NCBI RefSeq assembly: GCF_001552355.1
Contig: NZ_BCRA01000026.1
Coordinates: 1 to 46,927, forward strand
Reading direction: 5' to 3'
DNA from: Microbacterium resistens NBRC 103078
Lineage (GTDB): Bacteria; Actinomycetota; Actinomycetes; Actinomycetales; Microbacteriaceae
Length of the DNA stretch: 46,927 nucleotides
Shown here: piece after piece, positions 1-8,946 of the stretch
How the letters are laid out: the number at the start of each line of letters is the position of its first letter
How positions within the stretch are numbered: the stretch's first letter is position 1
Made by a program: the position numbers and the translations under genes
Notes under the pieces: generated by a model
Databases searched by the model: none
What the model saw: the letters and a program-made list of their open reading frames with translations, nothing else
Told to the model about the DNA's origin: nothing

Positions 1-629
1 GAGCCGACGAGGGCGACCAGCGCGGCGCTCGCGCCGCGGACGGCGTCCCCGGGAACGCCCGCCCAGTCGCCCGCGGCGTCCACCCGGTCGTGCACGGCGT
101 CGACGATCCCGCCGTCCCCGTCGATCCACGCCGTCGCCACGGCGCCGGCGAGCGCCCCGCACAGGTAGGTCAGGGCGGGGAAGATCACGCCGAGGGCCCA
201 CGGCGTGGTCGCGACCGCGCCGACGCCGGTGAGCACGACCAGCACCGAGATCGCGGTGAAGGTGAGCACCCCGGCGATTACTCCCGACGGCCACGAGCCG
301 GCGGAGGCCGCCCGACGGCCCGAACGGGCGGCGAAGATCGCGGTGAAGGCGAGGAACAGCAGGGGTGCCAGCGACACGACGAACGACGCCGCCTCGGGGG
401 CGATCCCCACCTCGCGCACGACCGCATCGGGGAGGGCGAGCGAGACCGGCACGCCGTGCCCGAGCTGCCACAGGGTCGACGTGGTCGGCCAGAGCGCGCC
501 CCAGTCCGCGTCGACGCCGAACGCGACGATCCAGGCGACGGTCAGAGGTGCCAGCAGGAGCGCGAGCCCCACCGCGGCGGCGACGGCCGCATCGACGGCG
601 GCGAGGAGCACGATGAGGACGCGAGGCAT
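1..629 (-). CDS. DUF6350-type integral membrane protein (partial)
   Basis: The minus strand is open from an ATG at 629 to the window edge, so the C-terminus is missing. The protein begins MPRVLIVLLAAVDAAVAAAV and reads as a run of hydrophobic Ala/Val/Leu segments, consistent with several membrane spans. Its position downstream of sucD and its polytopic composition match the DUF6350 (PerM-like) protein that in many Actinobacteria sits between sucD and the purN-purH genes. No catalytic motif is visible and the function is unknown. Here it is separated from sucD by an oppositely oriented permease gene. The family call rests on context and composition; the reading frame itself is secure. Confidence 0.7.
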   Translation of the reverse strand, partial: MPRVLIVLLAAVDAAVAAAVGLALLLAPLTVAWIVAFGVDADWGALWPTTSTLWQLGHGVPVSLALPDAVVREVGIAPEAASFVVSLAPLLFLAFTAIFAARSGRRAASAGSWPSGVIAGVLTFTAISVLVVLTGVGAVATTPWALGVIFPALTYLCGALAGAVATAWIDGDGGIVDAVHDRVDAAGDWAGVPGDAVRGASAALVALVG

Positions 630-664
630 GACCCCCTGAGCCTACGGGCTCCGGCTCGGAGGAC

Positions 665-692
665 GCTCGGGGCGCGCGCGGGTGTCCCGAGC
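665..692. promoter_or_regulatory. 7-bp inverted repeat upstream of the NCS2 permease
   Basis: GCTCGGG at 665-671 is the exact reverse complement of CCCGAGC at 686-692, with 14 bases between. It lies in the short divergent gap between the DUF6350 gene and the permease, just before a GATAAC hexamer (694-699) that could be a -10 element. It could be an operator or only a GC-rich coincidence. Confidence 0.25.
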
Positions 693-720
693 CGATAACG
701 TCGTGCATCGGAGGTCCCCC

Positions 721-2196
721 ATGTCAGCTGTCCCCCCGTCCCCCGTCCCGTCCCCGGAGGCGCTCGCCGAGCCGCGCGGCGCCGTCGACCGCTTCTTCGA
801 GATCACCCGCCGCGGCTCCACTGTCGCCGCGGAGGTCCGAGGCGGCGTCGTGACGTTCGTCACGATGGCGTACATCGTCATCCTGAACCCGATCATCCTG
901 TCCACGACCGCCGACATCGACGGGACGAGACTCGACTTCGCCCAGTTGAGCGCGGTGACCGGCCTCACCGCCGCCGTGATGACGATCCTCTTCGGGCTCG
1001 TCGCGCGTCTTCCCTTCGGCTTCGCGGCGGGCCTGGGCATCAACGCCTTCCTCGCCTTCTCCGTGGTCGGGGAGGTCACGTGGGCGGAGGCGATGGGACT
1101 CGTCGTGATCAACGGGCTCATCATCGTCCTGCTCAGCGCCACGGGGCTGCGGCGGATGATCTTCGACGCGGTGCCGATGCAGCTCAAGCTCGCGATCACC
1201 GTCGGCATCGGTCTGTTCATCGCCTTCATCGGCCTCGTGAACGCCGGGTTCACCACCGCGACCGGCAGCGACTCCCCGCCGGTCGGTCTCGGCGTGGGCG
1301 GATCGGTCGCCACGATCCCGACCCTGATCTTCGTCGTGACCCTGCTGCTGACGGCGATCCTCGTGGGTCTGAAGGTCAAGGGCGGCATCCTGATCGGGCT
1401 CGTCACCGGCACCGTGATCGCGGTCGTCGTCGAGGCGATCTGGCACCTGGGGCCGAAGGTCTCCGGCGACACCGTGAACCCCGGCGGATGGGGACTGACC
1501 GAGCCGAAGCTGCCCGAGCAGCTCCTCGCCGTCCCCGACCTCTCGCTGGTCGGCCAGGTCGACCTCTTCGGCGCGTTCGGCAGGATCGGCGTCCTCGCCG
1601 CGCTCATGCTCGTCTTCACCCTGGTCTTCACGAACTTCTTCGACGCCATGGGCACCCTGACGGGCCTCTCCAAGGAGGCGGGCCTCGCCGACGCGGACGG
1701 CAACTTCCCGCGGCTGAAGTCCGCGCTGATCGTGGAGGGCGTCGGCGCCGTCGCGGGCGGTCTCACGTCCGGATCGTCGAACACGGTGTTCATCGAGTCC
1801 GGCGCCGGGATCGGCGAGGGGGCGCGCACGGGGCTGGCCAACATCGTGACCGGCCTGCTGTTCGCCGTGGCGATGTTCTTCACGCCGCTCGTGTCGATCG
1901 TGCCCACGGAAGTCGCCGCCGCGGCGCTGGTCATCGTAGGAGCGCTCATGATGAGCCAGATCCGCCACATCGACCTGACCGACTTCACGGCGCTGTTCCC
2001 GGTGTTCGTCACCGTGACCGTGATGCCGATGACCTACTCCATCGCCAACGGCATCGGCGCCGGCTTCATCAGCTGGGTGCTCATCCGCTCCTTCGCCGGG
2101 AAGGCACGGGAGATCAGCCCGCTGCTGTGGATCGTCACCGCCGGGTTCGTGGTCTTCTTCGCGCGCGGTCCGATCGAGGCCCTCCTCGCCGGCTGA
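721..2196 (+). CDS. NCS2-family (AzgA/GhxP-like) purine permease
   Basis: This 491-residue polytopic membrane protein belongs to the nucleobase:cation symporter-2 group related to hypoxanthine/guanine/adenine transporters. The family signatures are visible: TFVTMAYI near residue 45, NFFDAMGTLTG at about 305-315, and SSNTVFIESGAGIGEGA from about 352. The ATG at 721 is chosen because GGAGG at 710-714 lies six bases upstream; an in-frame GTG at 682 has no comparable site. The expected role is proton-coupled import of a purine base across the cytoplasmic membrane. It faces sucD and is transcribed alone. Which purine it prefers cannot be read from the sequence. Confidence 0.93.
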   Translation: MSAVPPSPVPSPEALAEPRGAVDRFFEITRRGSTVAAEVRGGVVTFVTMAYIVILNPIILSTTADIDGTRLDFAQLSAVTGLTAAVMTILFGLVARLPFGFAAGLGINAFLAFSVVGEVTWAEAMGLVVINGLIIVLLSATGLRRMIFDAVPMQLKLAITVGIGLFIAFIGLVNAGFTTATGSDSPPVGLGVGGSVATIPTLIFVVTLLLTAILVGLKVKGGILIGLVTGTVIAVVVEAIWHLGPKVSGDTVNPGGWGLTEPKLPEQLLAVPDLSLVGQVDLFGAFGRIGVLAALMLVFTLVFTNFFDAMGTLTGLSKEAGLADADGNFPRLKSALIVEGVGAVAGGLTSGSSNTVFIESGAGIGEGARTGLANIVTGLLFAVAMFFTPLVSIVPTEVAAAALVIVGALMMSQIRHIDLTDFTALFPVFVTVTVMPMTYSIANGIGAGFISWVLIRSFAGKAREISPLLWIVTAGFVVFFARGPIEALLAG

Positions 2197-2227
2197 CCCG
2201 CCCTCTCCCGTCCCCGGCTCCGTACCG

Positions 2228-2309
2228 CCGAGACCCCCTCTGCCCGCCGATACCCCCTCAGGGATACGCGTGGGCGAGGGGGTCTCGGCGCGCAGAGGGG
2301 GTTTCGGCG
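2228..2309. repeat. Imperfect palindromic intergenic element
   Basis: The segment at 2228-2244 (GCCGAGACCCCCTCTGC) is complementary over 17 positions to 2293-2309, with one G-U-type difference. A second half-copy of the GAGGGGGTCTCGGC core lies at 2276-2289. The arms flank about 48 bases. The element lies between the convergent permease and sucD genes, separate from the sucD terminator. It looks like a mobile or REP-like intergenic palindrome rather than an operator, but other genomic copies cannot be checked here. Confidence 0.6.
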
Positions 2310-2394
2310 TGCACGGGCGCAGGGCGAGCCCGGGAACGGACGCGAGGACCAGAGAGGGACCAGAGGAGCGACGGGGAGCAGAGATGCGCCGGAG

Positions 2395-2430
2395 ACGAAA
2401 GAAGGCCCCGAGGTGGAGCTCGGGGCCTTC
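2395..2430 (-). terminator. Rho-independent terminator of sucCD
   Basis: A perfect 12-bp stem (GAAGGCCCCGAG / CTCGGGGCCTTC, 2401-2430) with a 6-base loop lies 16 bases past the sucD stop. On the minus strand the stem runs into TTCTTTCGTC, a modest T tract. Confidence 0.85.
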
Positions 2431-2446
2431 TCGTCGAGTCTAGCGC

Positions 2447-3349
2447 TTACAGCGCCGCGATGATCTCGCGCATCAGCGCCGCGGTCTCGGACGGGGTCTT
2501 CCCGACCTTGACGCCGGCGGCCTCGAGGGCCTCCTTCTTCGCCTGCGCGGTGCCCGCCGAGCCCGAGACGATGGCGCCGGCGTGGCCCATGGTCTTGCCC
2601 TCCGGAGCGGTGAAGCCCGCCACGTAGCCGACGACGGGCTTGGTGACGTTGGCCTTGATGAACTCGGCCGCACGCTCCTCGGCGTCGCCGCCGATCTCGC
2701 CGATCATCACGATGGCCTTGGTCTCCGGGTCGGCCTCGAACGCCGCGAGCGCGTCGATGTGGGTCGTGCCGATGACCGGGTCGCCGCCGATGCCGATGGC
2801 GGTGGAGAAGCCCAGGTCGCGCAGCTCGAACATCATCTGGTAAGTCAGGGTCCCCGACTTCGACACGAGTCCGATCGGGCCCTTTCCGGTGATGTTGGCC
2901 GGGGTGATGCCCGCCAGCGCCTCGTCCGGCGTGATGATGCCGGGGCAGTTCGGGCCGATGATCCGGGTCTTGCCGCCCTTCTCCACCGCGTACGCCCACG
3001 CCTCCGCGGAGTCGCCGACGGGAACGCCCTCGGTGATGACGACGAGCAGGGGGATCTCGGCGTCGATGGCTTCGATCATCGCGCTCTTGGTGAACGCCGG
3101 GGGCACGAACGCGACGGAGACGTTCGCACCGGTCTTCTCGATGGCCTCCTCGACCGAGGCGAAGACCGGCAGCTCGACGGCGTTGCCGTCCTTGTCGGTG
3201 TGCGAGACCGTGGTGCCGGCCTTGCGCGCGTTCACGCCGCCGACGATGTTCGTGCCGGCCTTGAGCATGAGCGCGGTGTGCTTGGTGCCCTCGCCGCCCG
3301 TGATGCCCTGGACGATGACCTTGGAGTCCTTGTTGAGGTAGATCGACAT
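2447..3349 (-). CDS. sucD: Succinate-CoA ligase, alpha subunit
   Basis: The 300-residue protein begins [18 protein letters not shown] and has the full-length SucD layout: an N-terminal CoA-binding Rossmann domain and a C-terminal ligase domain. The phosphohistidine motif MGHAGAI is present, with His256 as the residue that carries phosphate during catalysis. With SucC it makes the TCA enzyme that interconverts succinyl-CoA and succinate with nucleotide phosphorylation in the cytoplasm. It follows sucC by 38 bases in the same operon and ends before a strong hairpin terminator. The frame stays open further upstream through the sucC region, but the start at 3349 is clear from the family N-terminus. 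Confidence 0.97.
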   Translation of the reverse strand: MSIYLNKDSKVIVQGITGGEGTKHTALMLKAGTNIVGGVNARKAGTTVSHTDKDGNAVELPVFASVEEAIEKTGANVSVAFVPPAFTKSAMIEAIDAEIPLLVVITEGVPVGDSAEAWAYAVEKGGKTRIIGPNCPGIITPDEALAGITPANITGKGPIGLVSKSGTLTYQMMFELRDLGFSTAIGIGGDPVIGTTHIDALAAFEADPETKAIVMIGEIGGDAEERAAEFIKANVTKPVVGYVAGFTAPEGKTMGHAGAIVSGSAGTAQAKKEALEAAGVKVGKTPSETAALMREIIAAL

Positions 3350-3366
3350 TTCTCTAATCCTTATCC

Positions 3367-3387
3367 GGTCGCTGAGCTCGTCGAAGG
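3367..3387. repeat. Short repeat-like sequence between sucC and sucD
   Basis: GGTCGCTGAGCTCGTCGAAGG occupies most of the 38-base sucC-sucD spacer. From memory, closely similar strings (GGTCGTTGAGCTTGTCGAA) are scattered through intergenic DNA of Microbacterium and relatives. Only this one copy is in the window, so its repeat nature is knowledge-based and unproven here. Confidence 0.4.
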
Positions 3388-4554
3388 TCAGGCGTTCGCC
3401 AGTTCGGCGGCCTTGTCGGCGCCCTCGTCCATGGTGGCGGCCAGGGTGACGAGCGGGTGGTTCGCGCTCGCGAGGATCGCACGCCCCTCCTCGACCTGGT
3501 TGCCGTCGAGACGGACGACCAGCGGCTTCGTGGCGGCGTCGCCGAGGATCTCCAGCGCCTTGACGATGCCCTCCGCCACGGCGACGCACGAGGTGATGCC
3601 GCCGAAGACGTTCACGAAGACGCTCTTGACCTGGGGGTCGCCCAGGATGACGTCCAGCCCCGCGGCCATGACGGTCGCGGAGGCGCCGCCGCCGATGTCC
3701 AGGAAGTTCGCGGGCTTGACGCCGCCGTGGTTCTCGCCGGCATAAGCGACGACGTCCAGGGTCGACATGACCAGGCCCGCGCCGTTGCCGATGATCCCGA
3801 CCTGGCCGTCGAGCTTGACGTAGTTGAGACCGGACTCCTTGGCCTTGGCCTCGAGCGGGTCCTCGGTCGCCTTGTCGGCGAGCTCCTCGTGCTGCGGGTG
3901 GCGCACCTCGCTCGCGTTGTCGTCGAGGGAGACCTTGCCGTCGAGGGCGATGACGTCGCCCTCCTCCGTCAGCACGAGCGGGTTGACCTCGACGAGCGTC
4001 GCGTCCTCGCCCTTGTAGACCTCGTAGAGCTTCACGAACACGTCCGAGACGGCGTCCAGGAGCTCCTCGGGGAAGTTCGCGGCCTTCGCGATCTCCAGCG
4101 CCTTGTCCTTGTCGATCCCCGTGAGCGGGTTGACCTCGATACGCGCCAGCGCCTCGGGCTTCTCGACCGCGAGCTGCTCGATCTCCATGCCGCCCTCGAC
4201 CGAGCAGAGATTCAGGTACGAGCGGTTGGCGCGGTCCAGCAGCACCGAGAAGTAGAACTCCTTGGCGATGCGGGCGCCGGCGGCGACCATCACGCGTCGG
4301 ACCACGTGGCCCTTGATGTCGAGGCCGAGGATGGCCTTGGCGGCCTCGTACGCCTCGTCCGGGGTCTTGGCGACCTTGACACCGCCCGCCTTGCCGCGGC
4401 CTCCGGTCTTGACCTGCGCCTTGACGACGACCACGCCGCCGAGCTTCTCGGCCGCTGCCTTCACCTCCTCGGGGGTGTCGGCGACGATGCCGGCGAGAAC
4501 CGGCACTCCGTAGGATTCGAAAAGGTCTCGTGCCTGGTACTCGTAGAGATCCAC
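3388..4554 (-). CDS. sucC: ADP-forming succinate-CoA ligase, beta subunit
   Basis: The 388-residue protein begins [20 protein letters not shown], the standard SucC N-terminus, and contains an ATP-grasp domain followed by the CoA-ligase domain. Recognisable features are the [16 protein letters not shown] nucleotide-binding stretch near residue 45, EVNPLV near residue 213 and the GGI segment of the C-terminal domain. The length is normal for the family. It is the first gene of the sucC-sucD operon. A GAAGGA ribosome site lies just upstream of the ATG at 4554. The product is the nucleotide-binding subunit of the TCA-cycle ligase. Confidence 0.97.
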   Translation of the reverse strand: MDLYEYQARDLFESYGVPVLAGIVADTPEEVKAAAEKLGGVVVVKAQVKTGGRGKAGGVKVAKTPDEAYEAAKAILGLDIKGHVVRRVMVAAGARIAKEFYFSVLLDRANRSYLNLCSVEGGMEIEQLAVEKPEALARIEVNPLTGIDKDKALEIAKAANFPEELLDAVSDVFVKLYEVYKGEDATLVEVNPLVLTEEGDVIALDGKVSLDDNASEVRHPQHEELADKATEDPLEAKAKESGLNYVKLDGQVGIIGNGAGLVMSTLDVVAYAGENHGGVKPANFLDIGGGASATVMAAGLDVILGDPQVKSVFVNVFGGITSCVAVAEGIVKALEILGDAATKPLVVRLDGNQVEEGRAILASANHPLVTLAATMDEGADKAAELANA

Positions 4555-4703
4555 AGTGCAGTCCTTCGCTGGTTGCGGCGGGTGGGACGCGACAGGTGCT
4601 GTCGGGTGTCGATATCATTCGACCCGATCCCCCAGCCTACTACCGCGGATCCGCGCCCCCGACCGCCGTGGCGCGCACCGCGAGGGGGCTAGGCTCTCCT
4701 GCT

Positions 4704-5378
4704 ATGACCGAGCACGCCGACGTGTCCCCCACGCGCACCGCCGTCGTCGCGGCGGCGCTGGAGCTGTTCGCCACGCGCGGCTTCGACGCGACCTCGGTCG
4801 AGCAGATCGCCAAGGCCGCGGGGATCTCGCGCTCGACGTTCTTCCGGCAGTTCGGCGGCAAGGACGACGTGATCTTCGCCGACCACGAGGAGATGCTGAC
4901 GTCCCTGCGCACGTACCTCGACAAGCCGCACGCGAACCCGTGGGTCGCGGTGTGCGAGGCCTCGGTCATGGTCTTCCGGCGCTTCGCCGCGGATCCGGAG
5001 CTCGCCCGGCGGCGCTACCAGGTGGTGCGCCAGGTGCCGACCCTGCGCGACCGGGAGATCGTCACGGTCTTCCGCTACGAGCGTCTGTTCGACGAGTACC
5101 TGCGCCGTTCGCTGCCCGGCCTCGATCCGCTCGATGCGGTGAGCTTCGCCGCCATCGTGACCGCCGTGCACAACCACGTGCTGCGGCGGCTGCTGCGCGG
5201 AGCCCGCACGCCGGTCTCGGTCCTCCGCCGCGCTCTCGATGACGCGATGCGTCGTTTCGGGGTCCACCCGGACGACGCCGCGACCCCCGGGGAGGACGCC
5301 ATGGTCGTGGCGCTCTTCCCGCGCACCATGCCGTTGGCCGAGATCACGCGACGCCTTCGCCAGGACCTCGCCGACTGA
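4704..5378 (+). CDS. TetR-family transcriptional regulator
   Basis: This 224-residue protein has a classic TetR N-terminal helix-turn-helix: RTAVVAAALELFATRGFDAT, then SVEQIAKAAGISRSTFFRQF within the first 60 residues. The longer C-terminal helical domain would bind a ligand. The ATG at 4704 gives the expected family N-terminus. It is divergent from sucC and lies directly upstream of an acyl-CoA dehydrogenase in the same orientation. A 15-bp palindrome sits in front of that dehydrogenase, so it is most simply read as the local repressor, with an acyl-CoA or related effector. That link is inferred from position. Confidence 0.92.
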   Translation: MTEHADVSPTRTAVVAAALELFATRGFDATSVEQIAKAAGISRSTFFRQFGGKDDVIFADHEEMLTSLRTYLDKPHANPWVAVCEASVMVFRRFAADPELARRRYQVVRQVPTLRDREIVTVFRYERLFDEYLRRSLPGLDPLDAVSFAAIVTAVHNHVLRRLLRGARTPVSVLRRALDDAMRRFGVHPDDAATPGEDAMVVALFPRTMPLAEITRRLRQDLAD

Positions 5379-5585
5379 CCGCGTTCCACTCCCGCTCCCC
5401 GACGGTTCGGGGCGCGTTGCCGGGCGTCGGGGTCTGCGACGGGGCGGATCCGTCCCATACCCCGCCCTGAATCGCGCGGGGAACGCGCACGATTCCGAAG
5501 AGTGGGGAGAACCGGCGCGCCTTCCGCTCTGTGCAGGGCGAGCGGTGCCGGGAGCGGCGAACGCGGTACGCTGTTCCATGCGACG

Positions 5586-5600
5586 TGAGACTCAGTCTCA
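5586..5600. promoter_or_regulatory. Perfect 15-bp palindrome, candidate TetR operator
   Basis: TGAGACT-C-AGTCTCA is a 7+1+7 perfect palindrome located 26 bases before the acyl-CoA dehydrogenase start and just upstream of its GGAGG ribosome site. Its size, symmetry and position fit a TetR-family operator controlling the adjacent dehydrogenase. Confidence 0.7.
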
Positions 5601-5625
5601 TTCCCTCGTCGCTTCGGAGGACCCC

Positions 5626-6873
5626 ATGAGCAACGAAGCCCCCTTCCCCGGCGAGCGCGTCTCGTCCTACACGCTGACCGGTCGGCGCGACACCGACTAC
5701 TACGCCGTCTTCGCCGACATCCCCGAGGAGGACCGCGCCGCGTGGGACCGTGCGCGCGCCTACGTCGACGAGGTGGCGCCCCGGATGACGGAGGCCTGGG
5801 ACAAGGCGGAGTATCCGCTCGAGGCTGCGCGGGCGATGGGCGCCTACGACCTCGTCGTCGACGGCGTGGTTCACCCGACGCTCACTCCCATGAGCCCGCT
5901 CGCCGCCGGCCTGGTGAACATGGAGATCTCGCGGGGGGACGGATCCCTCGGCACGATCCTCGCGGTCCAGGGGGGCCTTGCCCTGCGCACGCTCGCGCTC
6001 TTCGGCAGCCCGGCGCAGCAGGAGCGCTGGCTCGGCCCGCTCGCCGACGCGAGCGTCCTCGGCTCGTTCGCCCTGACGGAGCCGGATCACGGCTCCGACT
6101 CGGTCTCGCTGGAGACCACCGCGCGCCGGGTCGCCTCGCCGGACGGGAACGGCGAGTGGGTCATCCGCGGGGCGAAGAAGTGGATCGGCAACGGTGCGTC
6201 CGGCGGGATCACGTTCGTCTGGGCGCGCGTGGAGGACGAGGGCGCCGACGACCACGGCGCGGTGCGCTGCTTCCTCGTCGAGCAGGACCGCCAGGGGTAC
6301 GAGGGGACCGTGATCACCGGCAAGGCCTCGCTGCGCGGCATCTTCCAGGCGCACATCCGCCTCGACGACGTCCGCGTGCCGCTGGACGCCGTGCTCCCGG
6401 GGGCGAAGAGCTTCAAGGACGCGTCGACGGTGCTGTACGCGACGCGATCCGGCGTGGCCTGGTCCGCGCTCGGCCACGCCACAGCCTGCTACGAGGCGGC
6501 CCTGACGTACGCCACCGAGCGCATCCAGTTCGGCAAGCCCCTGGCGAAGTTCCAGATGGTCCAGGAGCGGCTGACGCACATGCTCGAGGACCTCACCGCC
6601 ATGCAGCTGTACTGCCGCCGGATGGCCGACATGGATGCGGCCGGGACGCTGCGACCGACCCAGGCGTCGCTGGCGAAGTTCCACAACACGCGGGCCGCGC
6701 GCCGGATCGCCGCCACCGCACGCGACCTCCTCGGCGGCAACGGGATCCTGCTCGAGAACGGCGTCATGCAGCACATGGCGGACATCGAGGCGATCCACAC
6801 CTATGAGGGGACGGAGAGCGTGCAGGCGCTGCTCATCGGTCGCGACATCACCGGGATGAGCGCGTTCGTCTGA
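5626..6873 (+). CDS. Acyl-CoA dehydrogenase (glutaryl-CoA dehydrogenase-like)
   Basis: A 415-residue FAD-dependent dehydrogenase of normal family length. The ATG at 5626 follows GGAGG at 5616-5620. Visible motifs are the FAD-contacting ALTEPDHGSDS segment near residue 148, WIGNGASGG near residue 187, and IHTYEGTESVQALLIGRDITG at the C-terminus, where Glu394 fits the catalytic base position of the glutaryl-CoA dehydrogenase branch. The expected reaction is alpha,beta-desaturation of an acyl-CoA, with electrons passed to an electron-transfer flavoprotein. The nearby TetR gene suggests substrate-induced expression. Whether glutaryl-CoA itself is the substrate is not certain. Confidence 0.93.
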   Translation: MSNEAPFPGERVSSYTLTGRRDTDYYAVFADIPEEDRAAWDRARAYVDEVAPRMTEAWDKAEYPLEAARAMGAYDLVVDGVVHPTLTPMSPLAAGLVNMEISRGDGSLGTILAVQGGLALRTLALFGSPAQQERWLGPLADASVLGSFALTEPDHGSDSVSLETTARRVASPDGNGEWVIRGAKKWIGNGASGGITFVWARVEDEGADDHGAVRCFLVEQDRQGYEGTVITGKASLRGIFQAHIRLDDVRVPLDAVLPGAKSFKDASTVLYATRSGVAWSALGHATACYEAALTYATERIQFGKPLAKFQMVQERLTHMLEDLTAMQLYCRRMADMDAAGTLRPTQASLAKFHNTRAARRIAATARDLLGGNGILLENGVMQHMADIEAIHTYEGTESVQALLIGRDITGMSAFV

Positions 6874-6882
6874 GCGCGATCG

Positions 6883-6906
6883 GGTGTGAGCGCGTCCGCT
6901 CGCACC
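6883..6906. terminator. Hairpin between convergent genes
   Basis: A 10-bp stem (6883-6892 with 6897-6906, one G-T wobble, 4-base loop) lies between the ends of the dehydrogenase and the facing small gene. It has no clear T tract and may act on both strands. Confidence 0.6.
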
Positions 6907-6916
6907 GGCGCAGGTC

Positions 6917-7420
6917 TCAGTCGCAGGCGCAGCCGCCGGCGGGGGTGCGCACCATGAAGCAGACGTCGCACACGCCGTAGTCGCGCTCCTCCACCGGCTT
7001 CGGCTTCGGGGCTCGGGGCTCGGCCCGCGCGACCCGGGGCCCCGCTGACGGCCGGGGCGTCCGCCGGGCGGCGGCGGACGAGGACGACGCGGGCAGCTCG
7101 CTCGGATGCACCACGTAGAAGTACGGCGCCCGGCCCTCGCTGGGCAGCAGCGGCAGCGGCCGGGACCCGACGACGACCTGCTCGTCCTCGGTGAACCCGT
7201 TCGTGTAGGTGCGTCCGATGTGCAGCGGCGCGCCGTCGCCGCGACGCAGAGCCTCGATGTAGCGGCCCCGGTCGATGAAGGACGTGATGCCGACGGCGTC
7301 CACGACCGCCGTGATGAACGCGTGGTTCTCCGGAGGGATCCGGTGCGCGCGCAGAGCGTCGGCGAGGGACTTGTAGGGGCGGGAGGTTCCGGTGGGGGTG
7401 GGCCCCTGCACTTCGTTCAT
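6917..7420 (-). CDS. Hypothetical protein with Cys-rich tail
   Basis: This 167-residue protein is not assigned to a named family. It begins MNEVQGPTPTGTSRPYKSLA, and its first 115 residues form a folded-looking region that includes a YFYVVHPSELP segment. A Pro/Ala/Ser/Arg-rich linker follows. The protein ends with CDVCFMVRTPAGGCACD, where CxxC plus CxC could make a zinc or metal knuckle. A GGAAGGG ribosome site precedes the ATG at 7420. It is divergent from the FAD oxidoreductase by about 70 bases. The frame and Cys pattern are seen directly; metal binding is inferred. Confidence 0.82.
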   Translation of the reverse strand: MNEVQGPTPTGTSRPYKSLADALRAHRIPPENHAFITAVVDAVGITSFIDRGRYIEALRRGDGAPLHIGRTYTNGFTEDEQVVVGSRPLPLLPSEGRAPYFYVVHPSELPASSSSAAARRTPRPSAGPRVARAEPRAPKPKPVEERDYGVCDVCFMVRTPAGGCACD

Positions 7421-7489
7421 CCCTTCCAGGATCGCACGTCCCGGGCGGTCCGTCCGCCCCGATCGGAACGCGCGTGACAGACTGGCCTC

Positions 7490-8938
7490 ATGCCCCGCGC
7501 CACCGTGATCGGAAGCGGCCCGAACGGGCTCGCCGCCGCCGTCAGCCTCGCCCGCGCCGGATACTCCGTGCACGTGCGGGAGGCCGCCGCCGGCATCGGT
7601 GGCGGCGTCCGCAGCGAGGAGCTCACCCTCCCCGGCTTCGTGCACGACGTGTGCTCCTCGGTGCACCCGGTCGCCTACGCCTCGCCGTTCTTCCGCGCGT
7701 TCGGCCTCGACCGGTTCGACTGGATCATTCCCGAAGCGGCATATGCGCATCCGCTGGACGACGGACGCGCGGCCGTCGCGTGGCACGACATCGAGCGGAC
7801 CGCGGAGGAGCTGGGGCCGGACGGACGCGCCTGGCTGGCACTGCTGCGTCCCCTCAGCCGGCACATCGACGGGGTCACGGACTTCACCGGCTCGCCGCTG
7901 CTGCGGTTCCCGCGGCACCCCGTGACCGCCGCACGCTTCGGGCTGCGGGTGCTGGAGCAGGGGACCCCCCTGGCCGCGCGGACGTTCCGCACCCCCGAGG
8001 CGCAGGGATTGATCGCGGGCGTGATGGCCCACGCGAACACGGCACTCCCCTCGCTCAGCGGTGCGGGGGCCGGGGTGATGCTCGCGGCCCATGCGCACGC
8101 GGGCGGCTGGGTGTACCCGCGCGGCGGGGCCCAGCACCTCGCGGACGTGCTCGCCGCCGACCTGCGTGCCCATGGCGGCACGATCGAGACCGGTGCGCAC
8201 GTGACCGATCTCGCGGCGCTCGACTGGGGCGACCCCGACGCCGGCGACCTGCTGATGCTGAACACCTCCCCGCGACTGCTGCTCACCCTGCCGAACGTCC
8301 CCGAACGGTATGCCCGCGCGATCCGCGCATACCGATACGGCGCCGCGGCGGCGAAGGTGGACTTCGCGCTCGACGGTCCGGTCCCGTGGGCGAACCCCGA
8401 GGTGGCCCTCGCCCCGACCGTGCACGTCGGCGGACCCCGCACCGAGGTCTGGGCGAGCGAGAACGCCGTGGCCCGCGGGGGCGTGAGCCGTACGTCGTAC
8501 GCCCTGACCGTGCAGGCCTCCGTGCTCGACCCGACCCGCGCCCCCGAGGGCAAGCACACCCTGTGGTCGTACATCCACGTCCCGGCCGACTCGGATCTGG
8601 ATGCGACGGAGATCATCACGCGCCGGATCGAGCGTTTCGCGCCGGGCTTCCGGGACCGGATCCTCGCCTCGCACGCGGTCACGGCGCGCGAGCGCGTGCA
8701 CATCAACCCGGCCGAGATCGGCGGGGACATCCTCGGCGGCGCGTTCACCCTGTGGCAGGCCGTGAAGCGTCCGGTCGTCTCCCCCGCGCCGTGGCGCACG
8801 CCGATGCGCGGCGTCTACCTCGCCTCGGCCGCGACGCCTCCCGGCCCGGGCGTCAACGGCATGGCGGGCTGGTTCGCCGCGCGCACCGCCCTGGCCGACG
8901 CGGGAGAACCCGCCGAGCTCGCCGACCTCTTCGGCTGA
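7490..8938 (+). CDS. FAD-dependent oxidoreductase, phytoene desaturase-like (CrtI/NAD(P)-binding)
   Basis: The 482-residue protein has an N-terminal dinucleotide-binding fold with GSGPNG at residues 8-13 and an acidic residue at the end of the second strand. The C-terminal YLASAATPPGPGVNGMAGWFAART closes the FAD site, as in the CrtI/amine-oxidase superfamily. The length and SEELTLPGFVHD region fit the group of bacterial proteins labelled phytoene desaturase-like. No carotenoid genes are nearby, so carotenoid chemistry is not supported. The likely role is a flavin redox reaction on an unknown hydrophobic substrate. Confidence 0.85.
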   Translation: MPRATVIGSGPNGLAAAVSLARAGYSVHVREAAAGIGGGVRSEELTLPGFVHDVCSSVHPVAYASPFFRAFGLDRFDWIIPEAAYAHPLDDGRAAVAWHDIERTAEELGPDGRAWLALLRPLSRHIDGVTDFTGSPLLRFPRHPVTAARFGLRVLEQGTPLAARTFRTPEAQGLIAGVMAHANTALPSLSGAGAGVMLAAHAHAGGWVYPRGGAQHLADVLAADLRAHGGTIETGAHVTDLAALDWGDPDAGDLLMLNTSPRLLLTLPNVPERYARAIRAYRYGAAAAKVDFALDGPVPWANPEVALAPTVHVGGPRTEVWASENAVARGGVSRTSYALTVQASVLDPTRAPEGKHTLWSYIHVPADSDLDATEIITRRIERFAPGFRDRILASHAVTARERVHINPAEIGGDILGGAFTLWQAVKRPVVSPAPWRTPMRGVYLASAATPPGPGVNGMAGWFAARTALADAGEPAELADLFG

Positions 8939-8946
8939 GCTCGCAT

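Noticed and set aside
642..2012. Long antisense frames opposite the NCS2 permease
   Set aside because: They are Arg/Thr/Ala-rich low-complexity products of GC-rich codon shadowing, with no family match; the plus-strand permease explains the region.
7490..8938. Carotenoid biosynthesis gene
   Set aside because: Only the general CrtI-like fold is visible. No crtB, crtE or related genes are in the window.
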